From positions 1,883,001 through 1,947,000 of the forward strand of contig JACYXH010000704.1 of the NCBI GenBank assembly GCA_026745465.1: 64,000 bases of DNA. Direction: 5' to 3'. The position numbers and the translations under genes were made by a program. Positions 14,041-27,420 of this stretch are shown one piece after another (the stretch's first letter is position 1; every line of letters starts with the position of its first letter). The notes beneath the pieces are model-generated. The model saw nothing but the letters and a program-made list of their open reading frames with translations, was not told where the DNA came from and made no database searches. This stretch comes from Lota lota (taxonomy: Eukaryota > Chordata > Actinopteri > Gadiformes > Lotidae).

Positions 14041-14400
14041 AAATGATCTCATAGTTTCCTTGAAAGCCAGTCTATTTATTTGGAGCCTTGCACATGCTCC
14101 AAGGCTGCAGAGGGCAGGTTTAAAAGGGTAACCTTTAAGCCTTGCCAAAGATTGATATGCGTGTGTTTGCCTGTGCGCGGGTGTCAACAAGTGTGGAATA
14201 TGCGGTGAGATGGAGAGGAAATAACTTCATCTCTCCTTGGATTAGAAGATTTGACTTCTCCAGGCACGACATGGTAGCAGGAGTTGTGAATTGAGGGTAT
14301 GAGAAGGAGGATGGTGTGTGTTGTGCAAAAATGCCCTTCGAGCTCAGGTCAGCTCACAATCTATTAGAGCCAATACTCTCTGGTTTCAGGTTTCTCTGGG
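14041..14400. other. possible conserved non-coding element
   Basis: Repeat-free block with a small palindrome GAGCCTTGCACATGCTCC and an AGGTTTAAAAGGGTAACCTTT near-palindrome at 14115-14135. Role not known. Confidence 0.2.
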
Positions 14401-16982
14401 TTGACATTTGCCTGCAAAAAATTAGTTTTTTTATGTGACCTACATATAAACTAGCCATATAATTTTTTTTACAATGCCTCAAACTATCTTTAGAAATCTG
14501 CACACTAAATAAAATCCCCAATTAGCTGAATTATTTATGCATTGGTGCGTTTTGGCCATTATTAAGGTCTGTGGAACACTGTCAAGAAGCGAACTAATGA
14601 CCTTTCACCATCATCATCCCCTCTTTATACATCTTCTAAATACATGTACAGTCTACTATTTGCAATGAAAATTATTTTTGATTGATAAACATGCTTGTAC
14701 ATATTGCAGACATATCGCATATCCAAATCAAGTCTGCGGTCCTTGGGCAATTAAAGAAAATATTTATTGTTCTATGTATGTTCCAGCTATTCAGCAATAC
14801 AGAAAATAGAGACATTCTGAAAAGATGTGTGTTATTACCGCAGGACAGATCGCTCCCTCGCAGAGGAGCCATGTTGATACCTGCACAACTCCAACTGCTT
14901 GGCTAATCACATTTAATTAAAACAAAACACCAACCACAGTATGTACAATTTGACTCTTTAAAATATGGTTTATATGGAGGAGCTATCCCTCAAAGGGAAA
15001 GTTATATGCAAAGGGAGAGTCCACTGGCGGTGAAACTGTCTCTAATCAACAGATGCGAGGCAAGTATTTTCAGCTATTAATGATTCATTAACTAGATATG
15101 CATTCTGTAAGTCTGTTTAGCTTTAGAGGGGGCATGTATGTTCCCTCCAATGATGTGGAAAAAGAGAACAACCTGACACAGAGCCAAACAACACTGACGT
15201 GAATGTCGGAGTATGCATGATCTTTATGGATGATCGGGCCGTGGTTCATTCCGAGGGGAGAAAAAGTGAACGACTGGTTCATCTAACCTTCCAGTGATGA
15301 TGTCACCTGGCTTATGACTTGCAATTAATCCAAAATAGCGCAGGAAGGTGTACTTTATGCACTAGAGGAACACGATGATGGCCCCAGTAGAATTTTATAA
15401 TGACGAATCTTGCTCTTGATCCAACTTCGGAAATGAAGGTTGACCAAAAATGGGGGAGACCAAAATCTCACTCAACCGTTGGAGGATATTTTATTTCGCT
15501 AAATAATTAATCATACTTTAATGAGGCTGTCTCTGTCAGTTGAACTTAGAGAGTAGGCCTACATGGCAATTATGAAAGTTGCCCTGTAAAGTTGTGACCT
15601 GCAAAAGTCAATTTTTATAATAATGACATAGATAGCGGTGCTTAAGGTGGGCCAGGATTCCATGCCTAGCACAGCAAATAAAATGTTGAACAAAAGCTAC
15701 CACAAAAGGTGTAAATGTTATTTTGACGATTTTGACTCAATCTTTATCTAATTCTTCTGAGCAATAAAAAAATGTTTTGGATCACAATGACATTGGAGCA
15801 AGAGATCACCGTATTGTCAAAGGTGTTTGGTACAGCATGGGATCATTGGGAATACAGTGTGGTGCACTCTTACACTCTTGAATTAAAACACAATCATCTG
15901 TTTGTGTTTTAAGGAAAGTTTGCAAGAGTAAATGTCTTTGATTCAGGAGACAGTAAATGTTCTAGAATTATCCAGCCATCTGTCAAATGCATATTTTGTG
16001 GTGCTTTATTATTCATGTCTGGAAATGGTTGTAGTAATACAGCAGCATTGAGTAGGGTCATTGCCGAAGATGTAACTCTCCTCCTCCTGAATGGAATATC
16101 CAAAGCACATCACTTCTGCGCGAACAATTATATCCACAAAGGTTGCTCGGCATCAAGATGTTGTATCCACAGCTTAGGTTAAAGGCTCGATAATGCATTG
16201 ACATGCAGAAATTCCATTACTCAGAGCAATTCAAAGTAAAAAAATTTGCACAAGAAAAAGAAGTAATTTACAGTACATGCAGTTTTCTTAATGACTGCAC
16301 CAGTGAGTTTGGCTTAACTGTAGAGCTGTAGAGTTGAGTTTGAGAGGGAGAGATATAAACTTCTGCCATGTTCTCCTCATCTGTCAAACATCCAATGTCA
16401 TCGCATAGCTATTCTTCAGCACAATGAATAATTACTGTATAGTTCAACATGGAGCTATTGCACAGGTCCTGATTTACACCCATTGATGGAGGCATCAGAC
16501 TGCACGCTACATATATAAACAGACATCAAGTTAGCCCGGGCCTTGTTGTAGTGGAGTAGTTATGTCACCTGGGGCAAATGGAGTTAATTAAGCATAGTGT
16601 CTCAGCCTCAAAGTGTTGAATGGTTGTTGGGAGTGATAGATTCCATCAAGTCTCTGTGTCCTTGTCAGGGCAGTGACAATCCCTGGATGGGTTGGAGGAG
16701 TGCATGAAGAATGTGTGTAGAAAATCCAATTCCTCTCCCCCCCGTCTTAGTCTCCTCCCACACCTCATTTGCCATGAAGGATAGGGAGTCATTGCATGCA
16801 TTTGTGGAAAGGCACGTTGGTGTACAGGGTGGTGACAGTGTCCAAAGCCAGTCTAAAGGGGGGTGTGGGAGGGGGGGGATGTATGAGGCCACAGTAATGT
16901 TCCTTGCTGCTGCTATCTCTCTTTTTGCACTGCCCTGAATTACCCTGTGGAGGGCCGGCAGTGGAGAGGGAGTGGTGGTGGT
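14401..16982. other. intergenic, no gene seen
   Basis: No supported feature up to the GGGA array. Confidence 0.55.
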
Positions 16983-17072
16983 GGGAGGGAGGGAGGGAGG
17001 GAGGGAGGGAGGGAGGGAGGGAGGGAGGGAGGGAGGGAGGGAGGGAGGGAGGGAGGGAGGGAGGGAGGGAGG
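16983..17072. repeat. (GGGA)n microsatellite, about 22 units
   Basis: Uninterrupted GGGA tetranucleotide of about 90 bp on the + strand. Runs of three Gs every four bases make it a strong G-quadruplex candidate. Confidence 0.95.
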
Positions 17073-19800
17073 AGAGAAGAGGTGGAAGACACCCCTAGGC
17101 AAAATGATGCTTGTTGAACCACTCAATCTCCCCACATTACCATCCTGAAAAAATAAAAACACATCTCAGCACTGGCTTCTCCTAAGAGCTCTGCAGATAC
17201 GCCACTGCTCAGCAATTAAAGGCAGGCCGCCTGATCGCTGACAAACTGCTGCTTGCTGTCTCTCTCTCTCTCGCTGTTTATTGCTCACCCGCCCTCTCAC
17301 TCTGTGTCTTGCTCACCCTCTCTTCCTCACTCCCGACTGCCTTTTTCCCTTGACGCCATTTACTTCAAATTTCTTTTTTTCTTTTTTCTTTTTTTCCAAA
17401 CACTCACAGCCAAAGCCTGCATCCCTGGCAACTTACAGTTATTGTAGAATTGAGCACATACTTTTGTGAATTCCCATAAAAAACATGCCAATCTTTAGTC
17501 ACTGTGACACAGTAACCACCTGATGCTGTGCATTATGAAAAGCCTTGAGAAAAGAGAGGTGACATGGCTATTTCTATACAGTGTAATAGGGCTTGGAGTG
17601 TATCTCTTGCTTTTCCTTGATTTCTGTGTGTTTGATTTGTTGACAAAATATCTCGAACTGCATGCGATTCAGTGTCCTCAAATGGTGTGGACAAGTTCCA
17701 ATGAAATGGGAAAGGGTTACATTTTAGAGTTGCTCCATTGCAACTATTGCACACCAAAAAAGGGGTGTTGTCTTAGAATAATTCAGTTTTTCCCCTAGCC
17801 TAGAGTTGGCATCGTACAGATCTGCAATTCTAGGCCACGGCCACACAGAGTACCTCAAATCGATTGCGAGTGAATAGGGATTTGTCACTCTGCCTTGTGT
17901 ATCCCACTGGAATACACAATGGGGGGTGGAGGTGGATAGGCAGGTGGATCAGATCCTGAAACATTGGCTCATCAACATAACATTGATTACAAAAATGCAT
18001 GATTTCAATGCATTGATATAATCCTTCTTTTGACTTAATACAAAACCGCCGCAATGTGGCCACATCCATTTTATTGTAAAATGAGTCCGAATCACAGCAC
18101 AATGAGCCTTTTGTGAAGGTGTGTGGTTGTGACCAATGAGGTTCTTCTCACAAACATTCACACAGAGCAACCCATGTAATTTATTATCCACAAAAGCGAA
18201 TTTACCGCTGAACATGAGCTAAAGCTCGCCGGAGTTTCAAATGGCACGGATCATGCCTTTTACCCCCGCTGAGGTATAGAAGGGCTTAACCCTGGCTGTT
18301 TGGTGGCTCAGTGGAAAAGCTGTGCTTGATATGGGTTTCTGCACATGCCCTTAATTGTCCCTAAATATCACACATCTTAATTATTACAGTTAAACAACGG
18401 CCATTGGTATTTAGCGGTTGCAACGAATCACTTGCTCTACGCTCTACATAGTGCTAACCAAAAGCCTGTTTTAAAACTGTTCAGAGTCCACAGCATGTTG
18501 AGGCAAAAGGAGGGACTTCCATACTCTCGTAGCCCCTGCCAGACACACTAGTTCCTAGTTCCTAAATCCTATAACAAGTAAAATGTCACAACTAAGATTT
18601 TATTTTGGGTTTGCAGGTATAATCCGAAAGGTTATCAAATTCCTTTTTTTTGCTTTGGTTCTTGAGGGAAGAAACGTTCAATATGTATGATGTTACACTT
18701 TTTGGAAGGGCAGAGGAGGAATATGGTGAAGTGAAATATGTGACCACCAGCTTACTAAAATATAAATGTGAACATCTCGGTGGTGAGGGGGTTGGGTGAG
18801 TAAAGGTCTACAAAGATTCAGTCCGTTTGACAAATCCATATTCCTCTTTCACACAATACTCAGGTGTGAAAGAGGAATCAATCAAACAAGGCAATTGATT
18901 TTATTCAAATAAACGTTGGTGCACACAAGCAGAAGATACCAGTACCGCTTCTATAAGAGATAAAGACTATTCTTATTAACAAAAGAAATACGTGAACTTT
19001 GACACCTATGATTTGTTCCTTAAAGGTTTTGTCAATGGAACTGGAAACTCTCGCATGATTCTGTGGTTAATGTTGATAATTACCCAAGTGCTTTCACTGC
19101 ATGTAAGTAATGGCTTCTTGCTGAGTGGTGGGTGTTAATACTTTTTAGGAATAATTTCATTGATGGTATTTGACAGTCTCTATTGACACTGGTTGTTCTA
19201 TATGTTCCTGTTGGACTTGGTTCATAATCGTATTTGCAGTCGTTTTGCATTCCATGAGATAACATATTTTCTTAATGTTAAAGCAAGATTATATCCTTCA
19301 TGGTCTTTATCCCTTTTATTCCAGTTTGGTTATTTCTCAAACTTCCATTATAGCTATACTGTGTACAATAGGTATTGTATAGTATAGCCATTGTACAGTA
19401 CATCTATTGTATTCACTATTGGCCCAGGCGCATCCACATTCTGTGCCCGTGCCACTCACTTCTACTCTAATTCCTTTGGGAGGGAGGCGTCTTCTGTAAA
19501 CACAGTTGACGTTTTCTCCAAACTCTGCTTTCGGGCGGTGAGAATGCGCTGTCCATCTTCCCCATATAAACAATACACTTCCCGCACGCACGCCTCTCCT
19601 TGGCACTCATGTCTGGATGCTCCAGTGTGATTTATACTCACTCCCTTCCTTCCTTCCTCCTCATACTTTTAGACCCCATTTCTCCTCCACAAACTGTACC
19701 ACGTTCTCTCGTGGCCCACGCATCCAGTGACTGTGCCTCGTGTCCCGGGAGAGTTATAGCGTATACTTCTCTGACTCCGCTTATAGTAAATGGAGTTAGA

Positions 19801-19809
<9 letters not shown>
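17073..19809. other. intergenic, one hairpin
   Basis: Contains short CT runs near 17257, T-rich sequence near 17370 and the perfect hairpin at 18840. A weak tRNA-SINE-like trace (GGTGGCTCAGTGG) lies near 18302. Confidence 0.5.
18840..18878. repeat. perfect 15-bp hairpin
   Basis: ATTCCTCTTTCACAC (18840-18854) and GTGTGAAAGAGGAAT (18864-18878) are perfect inverted copies around a 9-nt loop. It is not linked to any recognised gene or element. Confidence 0.85.

Positions 19810-19850
<41 letters not shown>
19810..19850. repeat. (TA)20 microsatellite
   Basis: Pure TA repeat of about 40 bp after an A9 run. Confidence 0.95.
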
Positions 19851-19854
<4 letters not shown>

Positions 19855-20322
19855 ATACAGTCTATCTATCAAGTGGGACTGGGACGTCACCAACGGCTGT
19901 GGAAGTGGAATGGCTGTCAATAGAAAAGGCTGGGTGAATTTGGGAGTCAAATATGATGCATTATTAGAGCTGCTAATCTGAAGATGTGGAGGGAAAGACA
20001 GAAAGGGGATGTTAGTGACTCCGGGCAAACAGTGCTGTCACGCGTCTCTGACAAAATGTAATGGAGTGTTATTGACTGAGTAGTGAATGAAGTTAGTGCC
20101 GTGGTTCTCTTCCCATGATGCACTGGTAATAGAATGTGTTGTGCAAAGGGCCCCAGTTCAGCTCTCATGTATTTATTCATTTTCTACTAATCTCCCTGCG
20201 TATGGTGGCACTTTCTCTGTTTACAAACGGCAAAGATTGCAGCAGGAAAAACAAGAAGGATACAAACAGTTTATTGTTTATTCACCGAAAAATTATCTTA
20301 GGCCACACATACACATGCACAT

Positions 20323-20325
<3 letters not shown>

Positions 20326-20373
<48 letters not shown>
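20326..20373. repeat. (AC)n microsatellite
   Basis: Pure AC repeat of about 46 bp. Confidence 0.95.
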
Positions 20374-20375
<2 letters not shown>

Positions 20376-21939
20376 TTGAACGATAGATGTAAATCCAATC
20401 GCCCTTTCTTTCCATGATTGCTTCCCGTGATTGGAAAGAAACATCCGGTAACAGCTACTGAAATGTACATCAGTGTTCTTTCCTTAATGATAATTTCCCT
20501 CCAGCAGTGATTGGGAAGAGAAGAGGTTGCTAAGTGCAGTGGATGCAGAGGAGAGAACCACTACACCATCCACCTCATACCACTTTAAAAAGCCTGATTT
20601 CATTCGGCTTTGGTTGAAGGTCCAATACCGCATGTTGAACGAAGAACACTTCTCCCAGAAATTGGGAGCCCTTTTATCTGGGACTGGGAGCAGCCATTGG
20701 AGACAACTTGATGTGGTTGGAAAATCTCAGCTAAAGCAAAACAACATAACATTTGTTTTATTTGCACAGAAGGTTGAAAACATAAAATTAATTTCTGATA
20801 ACATTTAAAACAAGAATAAACAGCTCATCTTATTTAATTGTCATTGTCATTGATAGTTGAAAAACATTTGGCTTAGGGTCTCATCTTTTAAAAAAAGACT
20901 ACTGGGTGGGCAAGTTTCATTTTAACTGCACTATGTGTAAATAATTTGCCTTTTTCCTCAGAATATCTTGTAGAGTAATGATACTGTTTACAAAGGATAC
21001 AATGTTCTAGCTAACCAAAACCCATGCTGTAATGTAAGTGGTTAATCATGTCATGGTTGCATATGGTATTGTTTCAACCTCACCTACTGTTTAAACCTCC
21101 AACCATATTGTTTCCACCGCTGCTGCTGAGCTTGAAGGGACAACAATCAGCAGAAGACCTCTGGGAAATCTTTCTTAAATGTATTCAATGGTTAGTCTTG
21201 TTGCGATTTGCCATTGTTACTTTGTCCTGTTTTCTTCAAATGTGGAATTTGGAATTTGCTTTGATCAAAATGTATGGAAGAAAAGCGAAAACATTTGTGG
21301 CAGCAGAGCTGAGAGAACTTAATAAAATATCATCCTGCCTATTCAGCTTGATCAACTTTGCAGCTGACGGCAAATTTCAGCACAACACCTTGGCACAAAA
21401 TACTCTTTGATCCAAAGTAGACTCCTGATACTCTTTCATTCTGACAGTTGTAAAAAATTATGTAATTTCTCTGGGGAAAAAAATACATGGAAGGCTACAT
21501 GTGTGATCAGAACAAAAGCTGCAATAATGCTTGAAAGATGTCCCTAACTAAGGGCCCATAGCATCTTTTTCTGAAAGCATGCGCCTTTCTTCGATTGTTT
21601 CCAATGAGAAGAGAGTGTATTTGGACGCATGCGGACCCCGGGACAAATTTTCATATTTTTTTGTTCTGCTGCTCTGGTGGCTTCAGGTTGATAATCTCTG
21701 AACTTGTGATTCTTAGTCAACCCAACACACAATCTCCCATGTGTCCCACTAAGATAGAATTCTCACCCACCACCGTGGCAAGCATCATAGTCTCTGGCGC
21801 TATTATCTGTCTGTCGCCACCCCCCACCCCATCCCAAAGCGCTGACACCTAAGTATTGTTCCTGCATGTTTTCCCTGTAATGAGATTGTCGTAAGGATAC
21901 AGATCCTTAAAAGTGCCACTGCAGGCTTCACCGAAAAAA
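20374..21939. other. intergenic, no gene seen
   Basis: The ORF at 21048-21410 has no domain or splice support. Nothing else is visible. Confidence 0.55.
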
Positions 21940-23260
21940 GGTGATTTTACCACAATGGCTCATAACATTTCCCTTTTTTCTCCTCCCTTCCTTACGTTGC
22001 CTCTCAAATCTCCGCCACAGAGAATTTGACATGGGGGGAACAATTGGATATTGAGTACAATGGCTGGCACTAGACGAAAGCAGTGTGATTAAAGCTCTTT
22101 TTTCTTTCCCTTGTAGAGGGGGAAAAGGAAAGAGAGCAGGTGTTCCTATTGAAACACAAAAGGGATTTTTCTTTTATTTCTAATGTCATCAGATTGCTTT
22201 AATACATTAAGTCACATTGAAATATTCAGCTACTTATCCCGCCACTCCTTCCCGGCGGCTGCTCTCTAATCTGTCACTATACTCCCCACTGCTGGGGTTG
22301 GTGTGCCTATAAACCTGGCAGCATCATCTAAGCACCATGAATACTTTATCAGGCTAATAAAACATGTATTTATTGCAACAGACGTGCAGGAAATGAGGCC
22401 GTTGGTGGCATAGTCCTGACCACTGAACTCTCATAATTATATATGCCCACTAATCCGGGCCTCATTAAAGATGGAGTAGGAAGTCACGGCAGCACGCCGC
22501 CGCAATATTACATGGAATGGTTAACAGCGTGTGATTTCATACTTAAGCTAGGAGCTAATTCTTCATTTCTTTTTTTGTTGTTTATTTTTTGCCCTGGATA
22601 ATACACCTGCAGAAATGTTTCCAATATTCATAATCTCTTGGAATACAATTATTCAAGGATTTCATTTGAAGTGAAAATACCGTTGTGCGCACGTGCAAAG
22701 TTTCGCGGGCAGTAATCCGTGGCATTGTTAAGCCTTGTTCAATGTTCACTTGGGTGAGAGGAGTCCATGTGCTAATTTGCATAGATCTGTCACCCGCCCC
22801 GATGTCATCACCGACAAAGAAAAAAGGGAAAAAATGAACATGGAATCCAGTCGTTTATTTTTCTCAAGTCATACCCCACCCCCAACTCGCCCCCTTTCCA
22901 CATTTATCAAGTGTTATGGTCTTGTGCTGAAATTAAATAGATTATTTCGACATGCCTATTAAATATCAGCCGCCAAGCATTCAGCGGGGTAGAGAGGCAG
23001 AGCATGAAACACAAAAGGCCGCCGTTAATGATGTCAATGAAATGAATGGAAGCACACGCTTGGGGAAAAAAATGAAAAGAAAGGAAGATCGAGGTCTCTG
23101 TTATTGTGAGATATCAAAATACTTCATCCATTTCTCTGCTGATGCTTTTCTGCTAAAACAACCAAAGAAATTATGCAGCACATCCATCTGTGCACTCCCT
23201 AGTTCAACAGAAAATGGTAGGGAAAACCAAGATAATAAAGGCCTTGGGTGATTACACTAG
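21940..23260. other. possible cluster of conserved non-coding elements
   Basis: A long block with no simple repeats, many TAAT and ATTA cores and sequences such as GGGCCTCATTAAAGATGG and CCTATTAAATATCAGCCG. This is the richest candidate enhancer region in the window, but judged only by composition. Confidence 0.3.
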
Positions 23261-23604
23261 TGAAAAAGGGAGATGTCTTGAGCAATGAAATCTGTTTCCG
23301 TTCATAACACAATCAGCTTAAAAAGAAAATCGGAGACACCTTACATATCATATATGCTAATACCATGCTTTTGAGGATTGATGGTTGATATCTGGATCCC
23401 CTTGAAATACCTTTATGAGATATTAATTTTTTATTACATGTTTCATCTAATGTCGGACGGGTAATAATTCAACCCTCCATGAACTCAGAACCGTGGGTGA
23501 AAACCAAGTTCAACTCGTGATTGCTTCATCCGTATTGGTGTCATGTCCTATGACACTAGTACAACATAACGAGAATAACAAACTATTGCATATGGGTTAT
23601 AGGT

Positions 23605-23623
23605 TTATATATATGTATATATA

Positions 23624-23662
<39 letters not shown>
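23605..23662. repeat. (TA)n microsatellite
   Basis: TA repeat with two GTGTAT interruptions. Confidence 0.9.
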
Positions 23663-23664
<2 letters not shown>

Positions 23665-23869
23665 GTGTTAACTTTAAGAAAGAGGCAGAGTGTCATGGAT
23701 TTCTCTCCTTTTTTGAATTTCAAGACTTTAATGCTTTTTTTGTTAACTAACGTCATAAGACATTTTCCTCTCTATACAACACAATCCTTCACTTTAAAAT
23801 TCCACAGTGAGAATGTGTTTCTTTAAATAGCTTTTTATAAGAATAGTTTCAATAAAATAAATAGACAAA

Positions 23870-24000
23870 GCTCTCTTGCTCTTGCTCTTGCTCTCTCTCT
23901 CGCTCTCCTCTCGCTCTCTCTCTCTCGCTCTCTCTCTCGCTCTCTCTCTCGCTCTCTCTCTCGCTCTCTCTCTCGCTCTCTCTCTCTCGCTCTCTCTCTT
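23870..24000. repeat. (CT)n/CG-phased array
   Basis: About 130 bp of CT repeats interrupted every 8-12 bp by G, giving repeated GCTCTCTCTCTC units. Confidence 0.9.
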
Positions 24001-24500
24001 CGTTTCATGGGCTGTTGTCGCCGGGGCTCATTTGCAACCATGAAATACATTATGCTTCTGGAAACAGTCAGGGGCCTCACCACTGAGATTAATACAACAC
24101 TTTGCTTGAAATGAAAACGCTTAGAAGCACTGATGCCTCCCAGGGTGCCTGCAATGGTCATAACTCATCAGATGAGCCCTGGCTGAATGCTGTCTGGCTC
24201 CCCATTGGTTGATACGTCCAACATGCACGCAGTGGGTAATAGGGTCATCCCTCCACAGCCAATCATAGAAGAGCTTCCAAATGGCTGACTTCAAACAGCA
24301 GGGATATACGTACAGTGCCAGACACAAATGGTTTCCAAAGAAGTTATGGTTTAATGGAATTGCATAGAAGCCAAGCAATTAGTAATTGGATCAAATTAGT
24401 ACCAATTTAATCAAATCCAATGAAGCCAAAGTGAGGAATGGCGATGTGTAGTTGGATTGAGCTGGGTTTTGTTACTCAGCTCAGCCAAAGGTTAAAATTA
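24001..24500. other. possible conserved non-coding element
   Basis: After the CT array comes a repeat-free block ending in dense homeodomain-type sites (AGCAATTAGTAATTGGATC, AATTAGTACCAATTTAATC). Two CCAAT-like boxes (CCCATTGGTT, AGCCAATCAT) occur 50 bp apart near 24200-24265. Confidence 0.3.
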
Positions 24501-24899
24501 TTGATTTTTGATTGGTAGTCACAGAAGAAATCAAGAAGCCACTATCAATATTTCTTTAGCAAACTGAATCACATCCAGAGACATTGTGAAAGGTAAGCAT
24601 TGGGGTTTATGTTCAACACAAAAAAAATATATATATATATATTCCTTATATATAATACCTTTCTAAATACCATTCTGAAAAAGGATGGACTACCAATTTA
24701 AGTGTCCATTGTGCTAAACATAAGTGTATCAATTTGGCCAATAGAATGAATAGGATGGTGCATTTTTAAGGGTAGTAAATTATGATCCAGGTGATTTGCT
24801 TTGTCTCGTATTCTCCATACTACTGTTTCTCAGTGAAACACAGACACAGAGGACTCCTCGCAGGTCAACATTAGCTGTTATTGATGAAGGAGGGAGAGG

Positions 24900-24902
24900 A
24901 GT

Positions 24903-24933
<31 letters not shown>

Positions 24934-24940
24934 GGGGGGG
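24900..24940. repeat. (GT)8 joined to G24
   Basis: GT run passing directly into a 24-base G homopolymer. Confidence 0.95.
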
Positions 24941-26225
24941 CGGATTGGAGGAATGGCAGTGCTTGAGTAGATGAGCTTTAATTAACAGGGATTGCTTCTG
25001 ACCACTTTTAATAGAGAGTGAAGCCAGCTCAAGGTGCAGAATGCAGGAGGTGGATTGGACTGAAATTAAACTAATTTGATCGGGGAAGGGATTTTCTGTC
25101 TTATTCACCTTCTGTTACAGGTAAATCCCAAGGCAAATCCATTAGATATATTTGTTTGGTATTACTTCACCCTCCCCACTTTAAGAATATGTTGTGCAGT
25201 GAAAAAGGAACAACGCCAGCAATTCAACAAATATGTTGATATTTATCAAACAGCAGGGCCGCTTCACTAGATTTTCTGTCTCTTTCTCGATTTCTATGGA
25301 GGTTTATCTGATTAAAAACGGATTATCCTAGGTCTTTAAAAGTTAAATATAAATACAAAAACAGTCAATTACATCTAGTCTCAGCCTTCTCCGTTCATTC
25401 ACACTGCGTCAGTATGCGACATCTGATATACAGTATATAGAGCATGTTAAGCCATTCAGCGGATCGAAATAACTTAAGACAAGATTTGCATTGCCATCCA
25501 CAGGGGTGTAGACGCAGCTCCGTGCGACAATGAGTTATGTCCTTGAAATAATCAATGTTTATTCGTTGGGGATATATATTGAAGTTGCAAAAACAATGTG
25601 CATATGCATTGTTTACCATTTTTTTAATTGTTGCCGCTAGCTGAGACATTTGTTTATCACTTTGTGTTACACACTTTTGTTTCACTCCATTACTGTTTGT
25701 GGTACATAACGTGACGCAAAATCAACTCTCTATGATTGGTCGTCTTGCATATCGATCAAAATACCCTGGCTGTCAAGTAGGTGGCTCTTGATACAGTAAG
25801 CAATGCTGTGTCCCAGACTTTACATATGAAAAGGCTGGCTCTGCAAGACCAGTTGCATCTAAATGACTTCTCTGTGTAATGTGTGATTTTTAAACCATGT
25901 TAAGAAAACTGCAAGGGGTAGGCCAACAGCAAGAGTCCTGACCCCTTCCTCTTCCTAAATAGATTTGGGCTTACCATGCGTATTTGACACCTCACACACA
26001 TTACCCCACTGTGTGCATTTGCATGAATACGTGTGTGTGTGCCTGTGTTGGTGAATGACTGTCATTACCTGTAAAGTGCTTCAGAGAGTGACTGCACTAT
26101 TGAGTGAATTTAGTGCCAATGCAACTTAAAACGTATTTAAAGAAATCCACACATGTAAATAAAGTTTTGTGAGGTGAAGGCAAACTACGCTTGTAAGTTA
26201 AGATTTGGGCGCAGCGAATCATATG
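24941..26225. other. intergenic, no gene seen
   Basis: No supported feature between the G run and the transposase fragment. Confidence 0.55.
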
Positions 26226-26550
26226 CACATCGTGTCTTACAACTGTGAAACCTTTGTTTCCTTTGCAACCACCTTTGTGAACAATTTCTTCGACAATTTC
26301 AGCAAAGTTTTGGACGAACACAAGTTTGGACCAGAAAACGTGTGGAACATGGACAAAACAGGGATAATGACGGTCCAAAGTCCCAAAAGGGTTGTGGCAA
26401 TACGTGGTGAAAGGCAAGTTGGGATGGCCCACCTGCCACCTGCTGGATGCGCAAGTCCTGGGAACATAAAGATTCCACAGGTGGAAGTGATTTCTACACA
26501 TGCCACAACTGTGACTCTGAATAAATGCTTTTTATTTTTTATTGTTCATT
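26226..26550 (+). pseudogene. pogo/Tigger-like (DDE, CENP-B/Jerky group) transposase fragment
   Basis: The translated segment contains NNFFDNFSKVLDEHKFG and VWNMDKTGIMTV followed by KRVVAIRG. This resembles the start of the catalytic domain in pogo/Tigger transposases, where the WNMDETG motif carries the first catalytic Asp; here the Glu after it is Lys. After RQVG the sequence jumps to unrelated-looking residues, so most of the domain is deleted. An AATAAA lies at about 26519. It is a fragment, not a gene. Confidence 0.65.
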
Positions 26551-27012
26551 GAATGGGTTTCGTGTTCATTCAGTTATGAATCTTTGATGGGGGAAGGGGG
26601 TGGGGTTGTCTGTGTGCCTTTCAGGAAACCCAAGGTCGCAGTTCACATTCATTGAAGTGTGACAAAAATCTGTTTTGAAAACAGTTGCAGTTTTGTACAA
26701 TAAATACATGTTTAATATAAGTTTGTTGCATTGCAAATTGTTCCATTCTTCCTGTCTAACACTGAAATATGGAGAGATTGAATAGCATCTGTAACATCTG
26801 CACATTGACTCAAATTAGGCCTATGTTCTACGCATAAACAAATAAAACTCAATGACTGTTATTTGATAAATATTAATAAATAAATAAATAATACTGTAAT
26901 ATTCTTGTACAAATAAATAATACTATCATATTATTATAAAACAATACAGAATACTATGCCCATTCAGACAAAAAGCTAAAGTTAATTAGTGAAATGTAAT
27001 GTTTTTTTAACA

Positions 27013-27072
27013 TGTTACAACCGTCCCTTCATTGTGTTAAAACCGTCCCCATGGTTTGGGACGGTTGCAACA
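27013..27072. repeat. inverted repeat with three ACCGTCCC motifs
   Basis: Left arm TGTTACAACCGTCCC (27013-27027) pairs with right arm GGGACGGTTGCAACA (27058-27072), 14 of 15 positions. A third AACCGTCCC at 27041-27049 can pair with the same right arm. It lies about 500 bp after the pogo-like fragment and could be that element's terminal region; this link is inferred. Confidence 0.6.
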
Positions 27073-27420
27073 TCTGACTTCCATTCAAATCAATATTGTG
27101 AACGATATGTCATATGTAATCATCTTTAAACTGTATGGGTAATTAGCAGACAGATGTAAGTTTAATGTATCAAAATATGGTTGGTCTAGTCTAATTGGTG
27201 GATTCGTTTGTGGATTTTTTAGTAGTCGCCAGATTTGTGTCTCCACAGCAGTTTGTATCCACAACATGAGATCGACAAATGCGCGAAAGCAGATTCGTAA
27301 GTCACAACAAATGTTTCACAGTTTTAAGACACAACAATACACATTTGTACGGTGGCCGGGAAGTGCAAAGCAACATTACAAAGAATGAAACACTTTTACA
27401 AAGCTCGAGACAAATTAACA

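Noticed and set aside
16665..17162. PPSLPPSLPP repeat ORF of 165 codons on the minus strand
   Set aside because: It is the GGGA array read on the other strand; no conserved flank or splice context.
21048..21410. 120-codon ORF
   Set aside because: No recognisable domain; composition is that of random AT-rich sequence.
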